A stretch of DNA of 64,000 nucleotides from Rhizobiaceae bacterium (GTDB lineage: Bacteria > Pseudomonadota > Alphaproteobacteria > Rhizobiales > Rhizobiaceae). Of the stretch, positions 8,298 to 17,619 are shown piece by piece. The first letter of the stretch is position 1. Each line of letters begins with the position of its first letter. The position numbers were made by a program, and so were the translations under genes. The notes beneath the pieces are model-generated. The model had not been told where the DNA came from. It made no database searches and was given only the letters and a program-made list of their open reading frames with translations. The stretch spans positions 1-64,000 of the forward strand of contig JANQKQ010000059.1 of assembly GCA_028281105.1 (NCBI GenBank). The letters run 5' to 3'.

Positions 8298-8531
8298 TCA
8301 ATCGGCGCCCAGATCATCCGGCTTAATGCCCAACCGCTCCATGGCCTCGTCCAAAGTGATGGTATCGCCCAGCCCGTCTCGCAACCGCCCCTCCGCAATC
8401 GCGATATCCTCGAGGTCTTCAAGATGGGTTACAATCGCCTCACGGGCATAGAAGCTCTTCGTACGCCCGGTGCGCTTGGCGAGCGCGATCAAACGGTCTT
8501 CGATGTCTTTGGGCAGGCGCAGGGCTAGCAT
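8298..8531 (-). CDS. Ribbon-helix-helix antitoxin (RelB/DUF6290-like)
   Basis: 77 residues. MLALRLPKDIEDRLIALAKR forms the beta strand and first helix of a ribbon-helix-helix DNA-binding dimer, followed by TGRTKSFYAREAIVTHLEDLEDIAIAE. The acidic C-terminal tail (TLDEAMERLGIKPDDLG) would wrap and neutralise the toxin encoded next. The family represses its own promoter, and a perfect palindrome (8546-8561) lies directly upstream, as expected. Confidence 0.85.
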   Translation of the reverse strand: MLALRLPKDIEDRLIALAKRTGRTKSFYAREAIVTHLEDLEDIAIAEGRLRDGLGDTITLDEAMERLGIKPDDLGAD

Positions 8532-8545
8532 GGGCTCTCTCCGTC

Positions 8546-8578
8546 GCTATACATGTATAGCAAGGCGGTATTTGTCAA
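8546..8578 (-). promoter_or_regulatory. Promoter and operator of the toxin-antitoxin operon
   Basis: TTGACA (8578-8573, minus strand) is a perfect -35 element. Starting 11 bases downstream is the 16-bp perfect palindrome GCTATACATGTATAGC (8546-8561), covering where the -10 element must lie. Its centre is 23 bp from the antitoxin start codon. This is the arrangement expected for autorepression by the ribbon-helix-helix antitoxin. Confidence 0.7.
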
Positions 8579-8653
8579 TGAATTAGGCGTGCTGACACCG
8601 ATATAGCCTTGCTAACTAACTGTTTCAGATCCACTATTTGGCTGCAAGACTAG

Positions 8654-8974
8654 ATGATGGAAAAACGAGACGATCAAGTGGCATGGTATCTCAATAAGTA
8701 TGAATGCTCCAACTGCGATGCGGTTTGGGACGATGAATGGTCCTGCATGTGTGACGATGAGTGCCCGAACTGCGGAGCATCGGATCACTCGCCCGTCGCT
8801 TCCAGCGACATGTCAGCGTTTACGGAGGAGAACGGAGACGGCAGCTTCAGCGTTTACTATTCTCCTCCCGATGCAGAACATGCGGCGGAGTACGTTCTGT
8901 TGGCCACACTAACCAGCAAGAATCTAGCAGCAGTTCTTGAGAAGGTCGCCTTCGATCTCGCCAAGCCGATATGA
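8654..8974 (+). CDS. Small zinc-ribbon protein coupled to the DpnI homologue
   Basis: 106 residues, family not recognised. Six cysteines in the pattern CxxC-x9-CxC-x3-CxxC (C18, C21, C31, C33, C37, C40) suggest a zinc ribbon near the N-terminus. The rest is acidic (YYSPPDAEHAAEY...) and may form a separate alpha/beta unit. The stop overlaps the start of the DpnI-like gene as ATGA. That tight coupling and the shared lower G+C suggest a partner, regulator or specificity factor for the endonuclease, but nothing in the sequence shows an activity. DpnI operons in streptococci also carry a small companion gene (dpnD). I cannot say whether this one is related. Confidence 0.75.
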   Translation: MMEKRDDQVAWYLNKYECSNCDAVWDDEWSCMCDDECPNCGASDHSPVASSDMSAFTEENGDGSFSVYYSPPDAEHAAEYVLLATLTSKNLAAVLEKVAFDLAKPI

Positions 8975-9738
8975 AACTTGAACTTTCGGAACCTGAGCGA
9001 GACTACATCAGCGGCTCGCAAACCGCGCGTGCAATAACGGAAGCATGGGTGGCGCAGTCCATGTATTGCGCGAATTGTGGGAACAACAAACTGAATCAGT
9101 TCCAGCCAAACCTGCCGGTGGCTGATTTCTTTTGCGCTCGATGCAGCGACCAATATGAGCTCAAAAGCCAGAAGAAGGAGTTCGGCACTAAGTTGTTGAA
9201 CGGAGCTTACGCAACAAAAATCGAGAGGCTTCAGTCGGACTCGTCTCCAAACCTGATTCTGCTTCAGTATGATTCAGCCGCCGCCCAGGTTCGCAATGTT
9301 TGCGTAGTGCCGAAAAGATTCTTCGTTCCGTCAGTTGTCGAGAAGAGAAAGCCTCTCGGACCAAATGCACGGCGTGCGGGATGGATTGGCTCGAATATCC
9401 TGCTTAACAAAATCCCCACTTCGGGCCGCATCTACTTCGTTGAAGATGGAGTTGTTTCTCCCAGAGAAAGGGTGCTGGGACAATGGCGAAAAACGGCCTT
9501 CTTGGACAACCAAACACAATCCGCCAGAGGTTGGCTGATCGAGGTTATGAACTGCGTCGATCGCATGGGCGCCGACAGCTTCATTCTAGACGATGTCTAC
9601 CGGTTTGAGGCGCACCTCAAAAATCTCTACCCAAACAACAACAACGTGCGGCCAAAGATCAGGCAGCAACTTCAGGTCCTGCGAGACAGCGGATACCTCG
9701 AGTTTCTTGGAGGCGGCCGCTACCGTTTAACCCGCTAA
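8971..9738 (+). CDS. DpnI-family methyl-directed restriction endonuclease
   Basis: 255 residues, the full length of DpnI, and aligning with it from memory along its whole length. The N-terminal PD-(D/E)xK nuclease has four zinc-ligand cysteines (C33, C36, C55, C58) and the catalytic residues D52 (PVADFFC), E63 and K65 (YELKSQK), equivalent to D53, E64 and K66 of DpnI. NPNLILL and NARRAGWIGSNI match conserved DpnI segments. The C-terminal winged helix (from about residue 185: RGWLIEVMNCVDRM ... IRQQLQVLRDSGYLEF) is the second methyl-adenine reader. It should cut G-m6A-TC in double-stranded DNA. Alphaproteobacteria normally methylate GANTC and not GATC, so host DNA would be safe. G+C is clearly lower than in neighbouring genes, a sign of transfer. 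Confidence 0.93.
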   Translation: MKLELSEPERDYISGSQTARAITEAWVAQSMYCANCGNNKLNQFQPNLPVADFFCARCSDQYELKSQKKEFGTKLLNGAYATKIERLQSDSSPNLILLQYDSAAAQVRNVCVVPKRFFVPSVVEKRKPLGPNARRAGWIGSNILLNKIPTSGRIYFVEDGVVSPRERVLGQWRKTAFLDNQTQSARGWLIEVMNCVDRMGADSFILDDVYRFEAHLKNLYPNNNNVRPKIRQQLQVLRDSGYLEFLGGGRYRLTR

Positions 9739-9743
9739 TCCCG

Positions 9744-11393
<1,650 letters not shown>

Positions 11394-11594
11394 GGAATTC
11401 GTCTCGATGGGCGGTTGGGGGATGGTCAGGTGCGGCTTGTAGGCGAAGGGACGCGCCAGCGCAATCGGCCGCGCGCCACCGACACGGGGCCACGATGTCG
11501 CGGCGCCATGTCGGTGGCGGGCGGCTGGACATTTGGCGGATTATCCGGCTTGTATGGTCACCGGGCGGCGTGGAAAAGGATCGGTTGGCGCGGC

Positions 11595-12176
11595 ATGCGA
11601 GGGCGTTTCTTCATCACATTCGGGCTCACCCTGATCGTCGTCGGCGCGGTCGTGTTGTATTTCGCCTATGAGGCGGCCAACGGGCTCGCCGCGGCGGTGG
11701 CGTGGGCGTCGATCGTCGGCGGCGCCATCGCGCTGCTGGTGGGCATCGGCCAGCGGGTCGGCCGGTTCATGCAGCCCGAAAACAGCGAATTGACCGACTA
11801 CGCGCACGCGGAAATCCGCGTGCTGATCCAGTCCATGGGCGAAATGGCCGCGGCCGACGGGGTGATCGATCCCAAGGAGATTGCCTCCATCGCCGACATT
11901 CACGAGCGCATGCTGGGCGTGCGCATCAGCCATGACGAGGTGGCCGAGATTCTCTCCGAGTTCCACGAGAACGATGACATTCGCTCCAAGTTCGCCGCCG
12001 ACCGCAAACACGTCAATCCGACGATCAAGCGGATGATCATCCAGAGCTGCTACCTGGTGATGATGTCGGACGACAAGGTGGCGGACGCGGAGATGAAGCG
12101 CATCCACGAGATCGGTCAGGCGCTTGGTTTCAGCGATGCCGAGATCGACCACCTGGTGACGCTTGCCGGCACCTGA
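11595..12176 (+). CDS. Membrane-anchored TerB-domain protein
   Basis: 193 residues. Two hydrophobic helices lie at about residues 5-24 and 32-49. A soluble helical domain follows, with EIRVLIQSMGEMAAADGVIDPKE and the repeat-like second half VMMSDDKVADAEMKRIHEI. AADGxID and SDDKVAD are the acidic metal-binding-like motifs of the TerB/co-chaperone DjlA family. TerB proteins occur in tellurite- and stress-response systems at the membrane face. The function here is unknown. It overlaps the following hydrolase gene by 14 bases if that starts at its TTG. Confidence 0.75.
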   Translation: MRGRFFITFGLTLIVVGAVVLYFAYEAANGLAAAVAWASIVGGAIALLVGIGQRVGRFMQPENSELTDYAHAEIRVLIQSMGEMAAADGVIDPKEIASIADIHERMLGVRISHDEVAEILSEFHENDDIRSKFAADRKHVNPTIKRMIIQSCYLVMMSDDKVADAEMKRIHEIGQALGFSDAEIDHLVTLAGT

Positions 12177-13119
12177 CGTGGCGGCCGGTTTTCGCTCATC
12201 GAGGTTGCAATCGCCGACCGGGGCGGCCCTGGCGGTTTATTGGACCGGGCCGAAGGGGCGCAAAGGCTCCGCGCCAAAGGCCGTCATTCATATCAATCAC
12301 GGCATGGCCGATCACGCGGCGCGCTACGCGCGCTTCGCCGAAGCCCTGGCCGCCGCCGGTTACTCGGTATTCGCCCACGATCATCGCGGCCACGGGAGCA
12401 CCACGGCGCCGGATGCGCCGTGGGGCCGGTTTGCCGCCCGCGACGGCTGGCGGATGGTGCTGGATGACGTGGATGCGGTCAACGCGCATATTCGCGAACG
12501 CCATCCCGGCGTGCCGCTCATCGTGTTCGGTCATTCGATGGGCGCCACCGTCGCGGCGGCCTATATGTTGAGCCATCCCGGCTCCATCGACGCGGCCGCG
12601 ATCTGGAACGGTTCGATGACCGGCGCCGGCCCGCGCCTGCTCGTCTTGTTGTTAGGTTTCGAGCGTATGTTGAAGGGCTCGGACGTGCCCAGCACGTTGG
12701 CCTCGCGGTTGACCTTCGAAGCCTGGAACCGGAAATTCGCCCCAAACCGCACCGAGTTCGACTGGCTGTCGCGCGACGTCGCCGAGGTGGACAAGTATGT
12801 GGCCGATCCCAAATGCGGGTTTGTCTGCACCAACGGGCTTTGGCGTGATTTGCTGGGTGGGCTGCAAAGTCTGGCGGACCGGGCCGCGATCACGGCGTTG
12901 TCCAAGGACCTTCCCGTCCACGTGCTCGCCGGCGCGGCCGACCCATGCTCGTCGAACGGCGCGGCTGCCACACAGTTGTCCGGCCGGCTGACCGGCGCCG
13001 GGCTAAGCGACGTCACGACAACGGTACTGCCCGAAACCCGGCACGAGTGCCTCAACGAAATCAACCGCGACGAAACCACGGCCGCCTTCATCGACTGGCT
13101 GAACGCGCGGTTCGGCTGA
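12163..13119 (+). CDS. Alpha/beta hydrolase, monoacylglycerol lipase-like
   Basis: 318 residues. INHGMADHAARYARFAEALA and FAHDHRGHGST are the oxyanion-side motifs of the serine aminopeptidase S33/monoacylglycerol lipase group. FGHSMG carries the nucleophile serine (about residue 126), and the Asp (GAADP) and His (TRHECLNE) complete the triad. It probably acts in the cytosol on esters such as monoacylglycerols. The start is uncertain: TTG at 12163 overlaps the TerB gene, and a GTG at 12178 would follow it by one base. Neither has a clear ribosome-binding site. Confidence 0.85.
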   Translation: MPAPDVAAGFRSSRLQSPTGAALAVYWTGPKGRKGSAPKAVIHINHGMADHAARYARFAEALAAAGYSVFAHDHRGHGSTTAPDAPWGRFAARDGWRMVLDDVDAVNAHIRERHPGVPLIVFGHSMGATVAAAYMLSHPGSIDAAAIWNGSMTGAGPRLLVLLLGFERMLKGSDVPSTLASRLTFEAWNRKFAPNRTEFDWLSRDVAEVDKYVADPKCGFVCTNGLWRDLLGGLQSLADRAAITALSKDLPVHVLAGAADPCSSNGAAATQLSGRLTGAGLSDVTTTVLPETRHECLNEINRDETTAAFIDWLNARFG

Positions 13120-13128
13120 GCGAACCGC
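13107..13128. terminator. Stem-loop between convergent genes
   Basis: Arms GCGGTTCG/CGAACCGC of eight bases with a six-base loop overlap the stop of the hydrolase gene and end 6 bp from the stop of the convergent gene at 13135. There is no T-run, so it may act as a weak bidirectional terminator. Confidence 0.4.
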
Positions 13129-13134
13129 CAGGCT

Positions 13135-13590
13135 TTAGAAGTCGAAGGCGTCTGGCGGCAGGCTGTCGTTATCCAGCCCGGTCTCGTGCACGATGAGCCA
13201 GGACGGCCCGTCAGGCGTTTCACGCACCAGCGCCGATGACAACCGCGCGTTCTCACGGGCCGAGTTGCGCGCGCCCTTTTGCAGTTCGACATAGTTGAAC
13301 AGGTAGAGGCCGGGTTCCGGCTCGCCGCGCATCACAACGTCGATGATGCGAATGTCGAAGTCTGGGCTTTGGCCCTTGCCGGCGCGGATGGCCTCGATGA
13401 TCCGCTCGCGCTCGAAGACTTCGCCCGACGGCTGGATGTTGATGAAGCCGGGCCCCATACGATCGGCGAAACGGGCGTTGAACCCATCCTCGCCGATCTG
13501 CGCGCGCCCGCTGAACCAGTCTGCGAAGAACGCATGCAGGTCCTCGACCCACCGCGTCGCCTTATCCAATGGCGTCGCCATCTCAGCCAT
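13135..13590 (-). CDS. NTF2-like (DUF4440/SnoaL-type) protein
   Basis: 151 residues. The N-terminal helix (WVEDLHAFFADWFSGRA), the ADRMGPGFINIQPSGEVFERERIIEAIR segment and the alternating strands that follow (FDIRIIDVVMRG, LYLFNYVELQKG, SSALVRET, WLIVHETGL) match the cone-shaped NTF2-like fold, near DUF4440. Proteins of this fold range from enzymes to binding proteins, so no reaction is claimed. The ATG at 13590 overlaps the end of the terC-like gene by eight bases. An in-frame ATG lies three codons later. Confidence 0.65.
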   Translation of the reverse strand: MAEMATPLDKATRWVEDLHAFFADWFSGRAQIGEDGFNARFADRMGPGFINIQPSGEVFERERIIEAIRAGKGQSPDFDIRIIDVVMRGEPEPGLYLFNYVELQKGARNSARENARLSSALVRETPDGPSWLIVHETGLDNDSLPPDAFDF

Positions 13591-14398
13591 GGGACGTCGT
13601 GGTGACGGCGGGATCGTTGATCTCGTGATCATGCAACGCCATCAGCCGCTTGCGATACTGGCTTTGGACGATGTCGGATGCGACCAGGATGATCAGCACG
13701 AAGTAGAAGGTCGACTTGGCCATCGGCTCGACGGCGAAGCCGGCCAGCTTGATGTGCGCCAGATGTCCGCCTTCGGACACCAGCATGATGCCGACGACGA
13801 ACAGGATGAACAGGCCGAGAACCTCGTACATGCGGTTGCGCTTGAGAAATTCGGCCACGTGGTCGGCCAGCACGATCATCAGCGCGCCCGACACCAGAAT
13901 CGACACCGCCATCACCCAAAACACCTGAGTGAGCGCAAGCGCCGACAGGATCGAATCGAATGAGAAAACCAGGTTCACCGCCACAATCCAGAAGATTATG
14001 CTGGCGACCGGCTTGCGGCCGGAACCTTCGGTGTCCTCGACATGGTGGACCGAGAGCATGTGTATGATCTCTTTGAATGCCATGTAGATGATGAAGATTC
14101 CGCCAACGAGCACGATGAGTGAGTGACCGGAAAAATCGCCTTCGAAAATGCCAGGCAATCGAATGACGAACAGTGTGTCCTTGAAAATCTGGATGGCGTT
14201 CATCACCACGAACAGCAGGATGATGCGCAGCGCGATCGCCATGGCGATGCCGCTGTGGCGCACGAAACGCTGGCGATGCGCCGGCGCCCGCTTCGATTCG
14301 ATCGAGATGTAGAGAAGATTGTCGAAGCCCAGCACCGCCTGCAGCGCGATCAGCATCGCAAGGGTGAACCAGTTGTCGAGCGACAGCAGACTTTCCAT
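13583..14398 (-). CDS. TerC family integral membrane protein
   Basis: 271 residues with seven or eight hydrophobic helices. The duplicated acidic motif typical of TerC is visible: ALQAVLGFDNLLYISI near residue 20-35 and AVNLVFSFDSILSAL near 145, with Asp and Asn/Ser in mid-membrane positions. TerC proteins such as Alx and MeeY/MeeF-type proteins are linked to manganese export and membrane metalation of secreted enzymes. EGxxLVSEGGHLAHIKLAG near the C-terminus is also characteristic. No terZADEF genes are adjacent, but a TerB-domain gene lies 1.4 kb away. Confidence 0.9.
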   Translation of the reverse strand: MESLLSLDNWFTLAMLIALQAVLGFDNLLYISIESKRAPAHRQRFVRHSGIAMAIALRIILLFVVMNAIQIFKDTLFVIRLPGIFEGDFSGHSLIVLVGGIFIIYMAFKEIIHMLSVHHVEDTEGSGRKPVASIIFWIVAVNLVFSFDSILSALALTQVFWVMAVSILVSGALMIVLADHVAEFLKRNRMYEVLGLFILFVVGIMLVSEGGHLAHIKLAGFAVEPMAKSTFYFVLIILVASDIVQSQYRKRLMALHDHEINDPAVTTTSHG

Positions 14399-14509
14399 GG
14401 GTTTCGGGCCTCCTCCGGTTGCGCTTTGGAGGTTCCGCTATAGCAGGTCCGACGGCCATGAACAGCGATTATCGCTGTGCCAATCTATCGTCGCGATAGA
14501 ATCGAGTGA

Positions 14510-16528
14510 TCACTGGGCGTGAGGCGCGCTAGCCGGTGCGTCGGTCGATGCCGGGCTGATGGTAACGATCGGCTGGCCCTCGTCGATCTGATCGCCTTCG
14601 GCCACGTGAACGGCTTCGACGATGCCGTCGACCGGCGCGGTGAGCGTGTGCTCCATCTTCATCGCTTCGATGATGGCCACCGGTTCGCCTGCGCCTATCC
14701 GGGTTTGCGCCTTCGCTTTGAGCGACTTGACCAGTCCGGGCAGCGGCGCCGTCACATCGCCGTGTTGCGCGCCTTTCGCGCCTTGCGCCTGCAGGGGGTC
14801 GTGGCGGGTGAAGCGGACCGCGCGGCCGGCGCAGAACAAGGTGATGGCGCGGTCTGTGACGTGAAAGCCGAATCGGGTTTTTTGTGCGGCCTGCTCGATC
14901 ACAAGTTCATCGCAACCGGCCGCGACCAGCGTCAATGTGAGGGTTTCCCCGTCGACGGCCATTTCGTACAAGTCCGGTCCGGCGATTTGCACCGCGATCG
15001 CGAACTCCTCCCCGTCCGCGTGCAACTCGGTAAAGGCGCGGCCCGAGGACCAGTGGCGCCAGCCGCGATGGCCGCTCCACGGGTCGTGGTCGCCTGCCGG
15101 CGGTTCGGCAAAACCCAAGGCCACAAGCGCGGCGACCGCCGTCTCCAGCGCCGTTGATCGGCTGCCTTTGGTCAGAGCCGCCAGTTCCCGGTCGATCAGC
15201 CCGGTGTCCACATTGCCCGAGGCGAAATCGGCATGGGTGGCCAGCGCGCCGAGGAACTCGACATTGGTCACCAGTCCCGCCACCCGCGTTTCGCTCAGTG
15301 CGGCGGCGAGCCGCGCCAGCGCCTCGTCGCGGTCGCGGCCATGGGTGATCACCTTGGCGATCATCGGGTCGTAGTGGGGCGTGATCACATCGCCCTGACG
15401 CACGCCGGAGTCGACGCGCGCGCCGTCTTCGGGCAGCGACAGGTAATCCAGCCGGCCCGTGGCGGGCAGAAACCCTTTTGGCACGTCCTCGGCATAGATG
15501 CGCGCCTCGAACGCCCAGCCTTCGATCGCCAGTTCCGACTGGCGCGCCGGCAGCGGCTCGCCGGCCGCGACACGCAGCTGCCATTCGACCAGGTCGTGGC
15601 CGGTGATCAGTTCCGTGACCGGGTGCTCGACCTGCAGGCGGGTGTTCATCTCCATGAAGAAGAACTTGTCCGCATCGAGGCCCGCCGACACATCGGCGAT
15701 GAACTCGACGGTGCCCGCGCCCGCATAGCCGATGGCCTGGGCCGCGTTGACGGCGGCGCCACCCATGGCGGCGCGCATGTCCTCGCTCATGCCCGGGGCG
15801 GGCGCCTCTTCGATCACCTTCTGATGCCGGCGCTGGGCCGAGCAGTCGCGTTCGAACAGATGCACCACGTTGCCGTGGGCATCGCCGAACACCTGCACTT
15901 CGATGTGGCGGGGTTTGGTCAGATATTTTTCGATCAGCACGCGCGCGTCGCCGAAACTGGCCTCGCCCTCGCGTTGCGCGCCTTCAAGCGCGGCCCCGAA
16001 CTCCGCAGGATCGTCGACGCGGCGCATTCCCTTGCCGCCGCCGCCCGCGCGCGCCTTGATCAGGACGGGATAGCCGATCTCGTCTGCTTCGGCGGCCAGG
16101 TGGCCGGGATCCTGGTCATCGCCGTGATAGCCGGGGACTACGGGCACGCCGGCCTTTTCCATCAGCGCCTTGGCGGAGTCCTTGAGGCCCATCGCCGCGA
16201 TCGCGTCGGCCGACGGTCCGATGAAGGTTAGCCCGGCCGCTTCCACCGCACGCACGAAATCCGGGTTCTCCGAAAGAAAGCCGTAACCGGGATGGACGGC
16301 CTGCGCGCCTGTGGCGAGCGCGGCCTCAACGATGCGCTCGATGTCGAGATAGCTTTGCGCTGCCGGCGGCGGACCGATATGCGCCGCTTCGTCGGCCATG
16401 GCAACGTGCAGGGCGTCGCGATCGGCATCGGAGTAGACCGCGACCGTTGCAACCCCCAACCTGCGCGCGGTGCGCATGACCCGGCAGGCGATCTCGCCGC
16501 GATTGGCGATCAGTATCTTCGAGAACAT
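14510..16528 (-). CDS. mccA: Biotin-dependent acyl-CoA carboxylase alpha subunit (methylcrotonyl-CoA carboxylase-like)
   Basis: 672 residues. It begins MFSKILIANRGEIACRVMRTARR, the biotin carboxylase N-domain. The ATP-grasp part holds KARAGGGGKGMR, then FIEKYL-type and MNTRLQVEHPVTE motifs. A C-terminal biotinyl domain carries AIIEAMKMEHTL, with the Lys that receives biotin. It carboxylates biotin with bicarbonate and ATP. The segment GLVTNVEFLGALATHADFASGNVDTGLIDRE resembles 3-methylcrotonyl-CoA carboxylase more than propionyl-CoA carboxylase, but I cannot exclude the latter. The ATG at 16528 is chosen because homology starts exactly there; one at 16552 adds eight residues. No carboxyltransferase (beta) gene is nearby. 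Confidence 0.85.
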   Translation of the reverse strand: MFSKILIANRGEIACRVMRTARRLGVATVAVYSDADRDALHVAMADEAAHIGPPPAAQSYLDIERIVEAALATGAQAVHPGYGFLSENPDFVRAVEAAGLTFIGPSADAIAAMGLKDSAKALMEKAGVPVVPGYHGDDQDPGHLAAEADEIGYPVLIKARAGGGGKGMRRVDDPAEFGAALEGAQREGEASFGDARVLIEKYLTKPRHIEVQVFGDAHGNVVHLFERDCSAQRRHQKVIEEAPAPGMSEDMRAAMGGAAVNAAQAIGYAGAGTVEFIADVSAGLDADKFFFMEMNTRLQVEHPVTELITGHDLVEWQLRVAAGEPLPARQSELAIEGWAFEARIYAEDVPKGFLPATGRLDYLSLPEDGARVDSGVRQGDVITPHYDPMIAKVITHGRDRDEALARLAAALSETRVAGLVTNVEFLGALATHADFASGNVDTGLIDRELAALTKGSRSTALETAVAALVALGFAEPPAGDHDPWSGHRGWRHWSSGRAFTELHADGEEFAIAVQIAGPDLYEMAVDGETLTLTLVAAGCDELVIEQAAQKTRFGFHVTDRAITLFCAGRAVRFTRHDPLQAQGAKGAQHGDVTAPLPGLVKSLKAKAQTRIGAGEPVAIIEAMKMEHTLTAPVDGIVEAVHVAEGDQIDEGQPIVTISPASTDAPASAPHAQ

Positions 16529-16639
16529 CGAGGTCAATGATTCCTCAACCATTGATCAACCATACTGGTGACGGTGCGCCGCCGGTCGGTCCGCGACAGC
16601 CAGGGGCCTGGCAAAACAGCCAACGGCGCGGAGGTCAAG

Positions 16640-17359
16640 ATGTTTCGCGTATTCTTCGTGCTGACCGCGCTGGCGGTCGCGACCCCGGCGGGCGCCGTCG
16701 AGGTCTATCTGTTCCGCGGCGCCGGCGATTTTTCTTTCATCCAGAAGAGTCTGCATTTCTCGCACGGATTGGACCGCATCGCCCGCGACCTCAACGAACA
16801 GGGCATCTATGCGCGCTCGACGCGATGGGAGAACACCGGCGGCATCCTGGCCGAGATTCGCCGCCGCCGGCCGGACAGCGTCGCCTTCATCGGCCACTCC
16901 ATGGGCGCGCTCGCGGCGATGGGCATGGCCAGGAAGATGCGGGCGGAAGGCATCCGCGTTTCCTATCTGGGGCTGATCGACATTCCCGGGCCGGTCGGCG
17001 CGGTGAGCGCCAATGTGGAACTGGCGGAGAATTTCTACCACGCCTTCCCGATCTACGGGCGGCTGACCAAGCCGCGCGACCATCCCGGCATCGTCGCCAA
17101 TCATTATGTGTTCGGGCAGATCCACACCACCATGGACGATTCACGCATGATCCAGGACGCGATGGTGAGCGCCATCTGGCAGGCGGATGCGCGCGATGTG
17201 CGGCTGGCAGCCGGGCAGGGCGCCATGGCTCATGCCTACGCACCGCCGGGCGCCGCGGTCGACACCACGTTCACCTCGTCGGTGCAACAGTTCGGCAGGC
17301 GGGTCGGGTCGGGACTTTCGACGGGGATCGGCCGGCTGCGCGATCTGCTGCGGCCGTGA
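16640..17359 (+). CDS. Secreted alpha/beta-hydrolase-like protein
   Basis: 239 residues. MFRVFFVLTALAVATPAGAV is a clear Sec signal peptide, cleaved near AGA-VE. The mature part starts with VYLFRGAGDFSFIQKSLH and contains RRPDSVAFIGHSMGALAAM, the G-x-S-x-G nucleophile elbow (Ser about residue 99). A possible acid lies in LGLIDIPGP and His in NHYVFGQIH. It probably acts in the periplasm, but the substrate is unknown. The ATG is preceded by GGAGG at five bases, the strongest ribosome-binding site in this region, so a longer start at 16568 is rejected. It is divergent from the carboxylase gene. Confidence 0.7.
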   Translation: MFRVFFVLTALAVATPAGAVEVYLFRGAGDFSFIQKSLHFSHGLDRIARDLNEQGIYARSTRWENTGGILAEIRRRRPDSVAFIGHSMGALAAMGMARKMRAEGIRVSYLGLIDIPGPVGAVSANVELAENFYHAFPIYGRLTKPRDHPGIVANHYVFGQIHTTMDDSRMIQDAMVSAIWQADARDVRLAAGQGAMAHAYAPPGAAVDTTFTSSVQQFGRRVGSGLSTGIGRLRDLLRP

Positions 17360-17380
17360 CGGTCTGCTCCCCGTTCGGCG

Positions 17381-17548
17381 TCAAGCCGTGCGCAGCACCT
17401 GCGCGAGTATATCGAGATCAACCGGCCCGATTTCGGTAACGCGCTGGACCAGAGGCCGGCCGCTCAAGCCCTGCCGGCGCAGGTGTCGCACGACAATCGA
17501 CAAATCCTCAAAACGGGTCAGGCGCGGTCTGGTCGGGGGCACGATCAT
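17381..17548 (-). CDS. Small 55-residue protein, unrecognised family
   Basis: A short open frame (ATG at 17548, stop at 17381). The product is MIVPPTRPRLTRFEDLSIVV at its N-terminus, then a basic helix RHLRRQGLSGRPLV and an acidic-hydrophobic end EIGPVDLDILAQVLRTA. Third codon positions are mostly G or C, as in neighbouring genes, and the predicted helices are amphipathic, so I think it is real. A perfect CtrA-type box lies 56-71 bases upstream. No Shine-Dalgarno is strong. The function is unknown. The rest of this region (17549-17869) shows nothing but that box. Confidence 0.5.
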   Translation of the reverse strand: MIVPPTRPRLTRFEDLSIVVRHLRRQGLSGRPLVQRVTEIGPVDLDILAQVLRTA

Positions 17549-17603
17549 GGCGAATCAATCCGGGGGTCATTGACGGGGAGATCGCATGCTCGTCGGGGAG
17601 TGG

Positions 17604-17619
17604 TTAATGAAAGGTTAAC
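17604..17619 (-). promoter_or_regulatory. CtrA-type binding box
   Basis: The plus strand reads TTAA, seven bases, TTAAC, and the minus strand reads TTAACC-N5-TTAACC, a perfect match to the CtrA consensus of alphaproteobacteria (TTAA-N7-TTAAC). It lies in a gene-free stretch, upstream of the 55-residue ORF on the minus strand. Nothing convincing is downstream of it on the plus strand. Confidence 0.5.

Noticed and set aside
8004-9738. Prophage or integrative element around the DpnI and toxin-antitoxin genes
   Set aside because: No integrase, tRNA target, attachment repeats or phage structural genes are visible; ordinary chromosomal genes lie directly on both sides.
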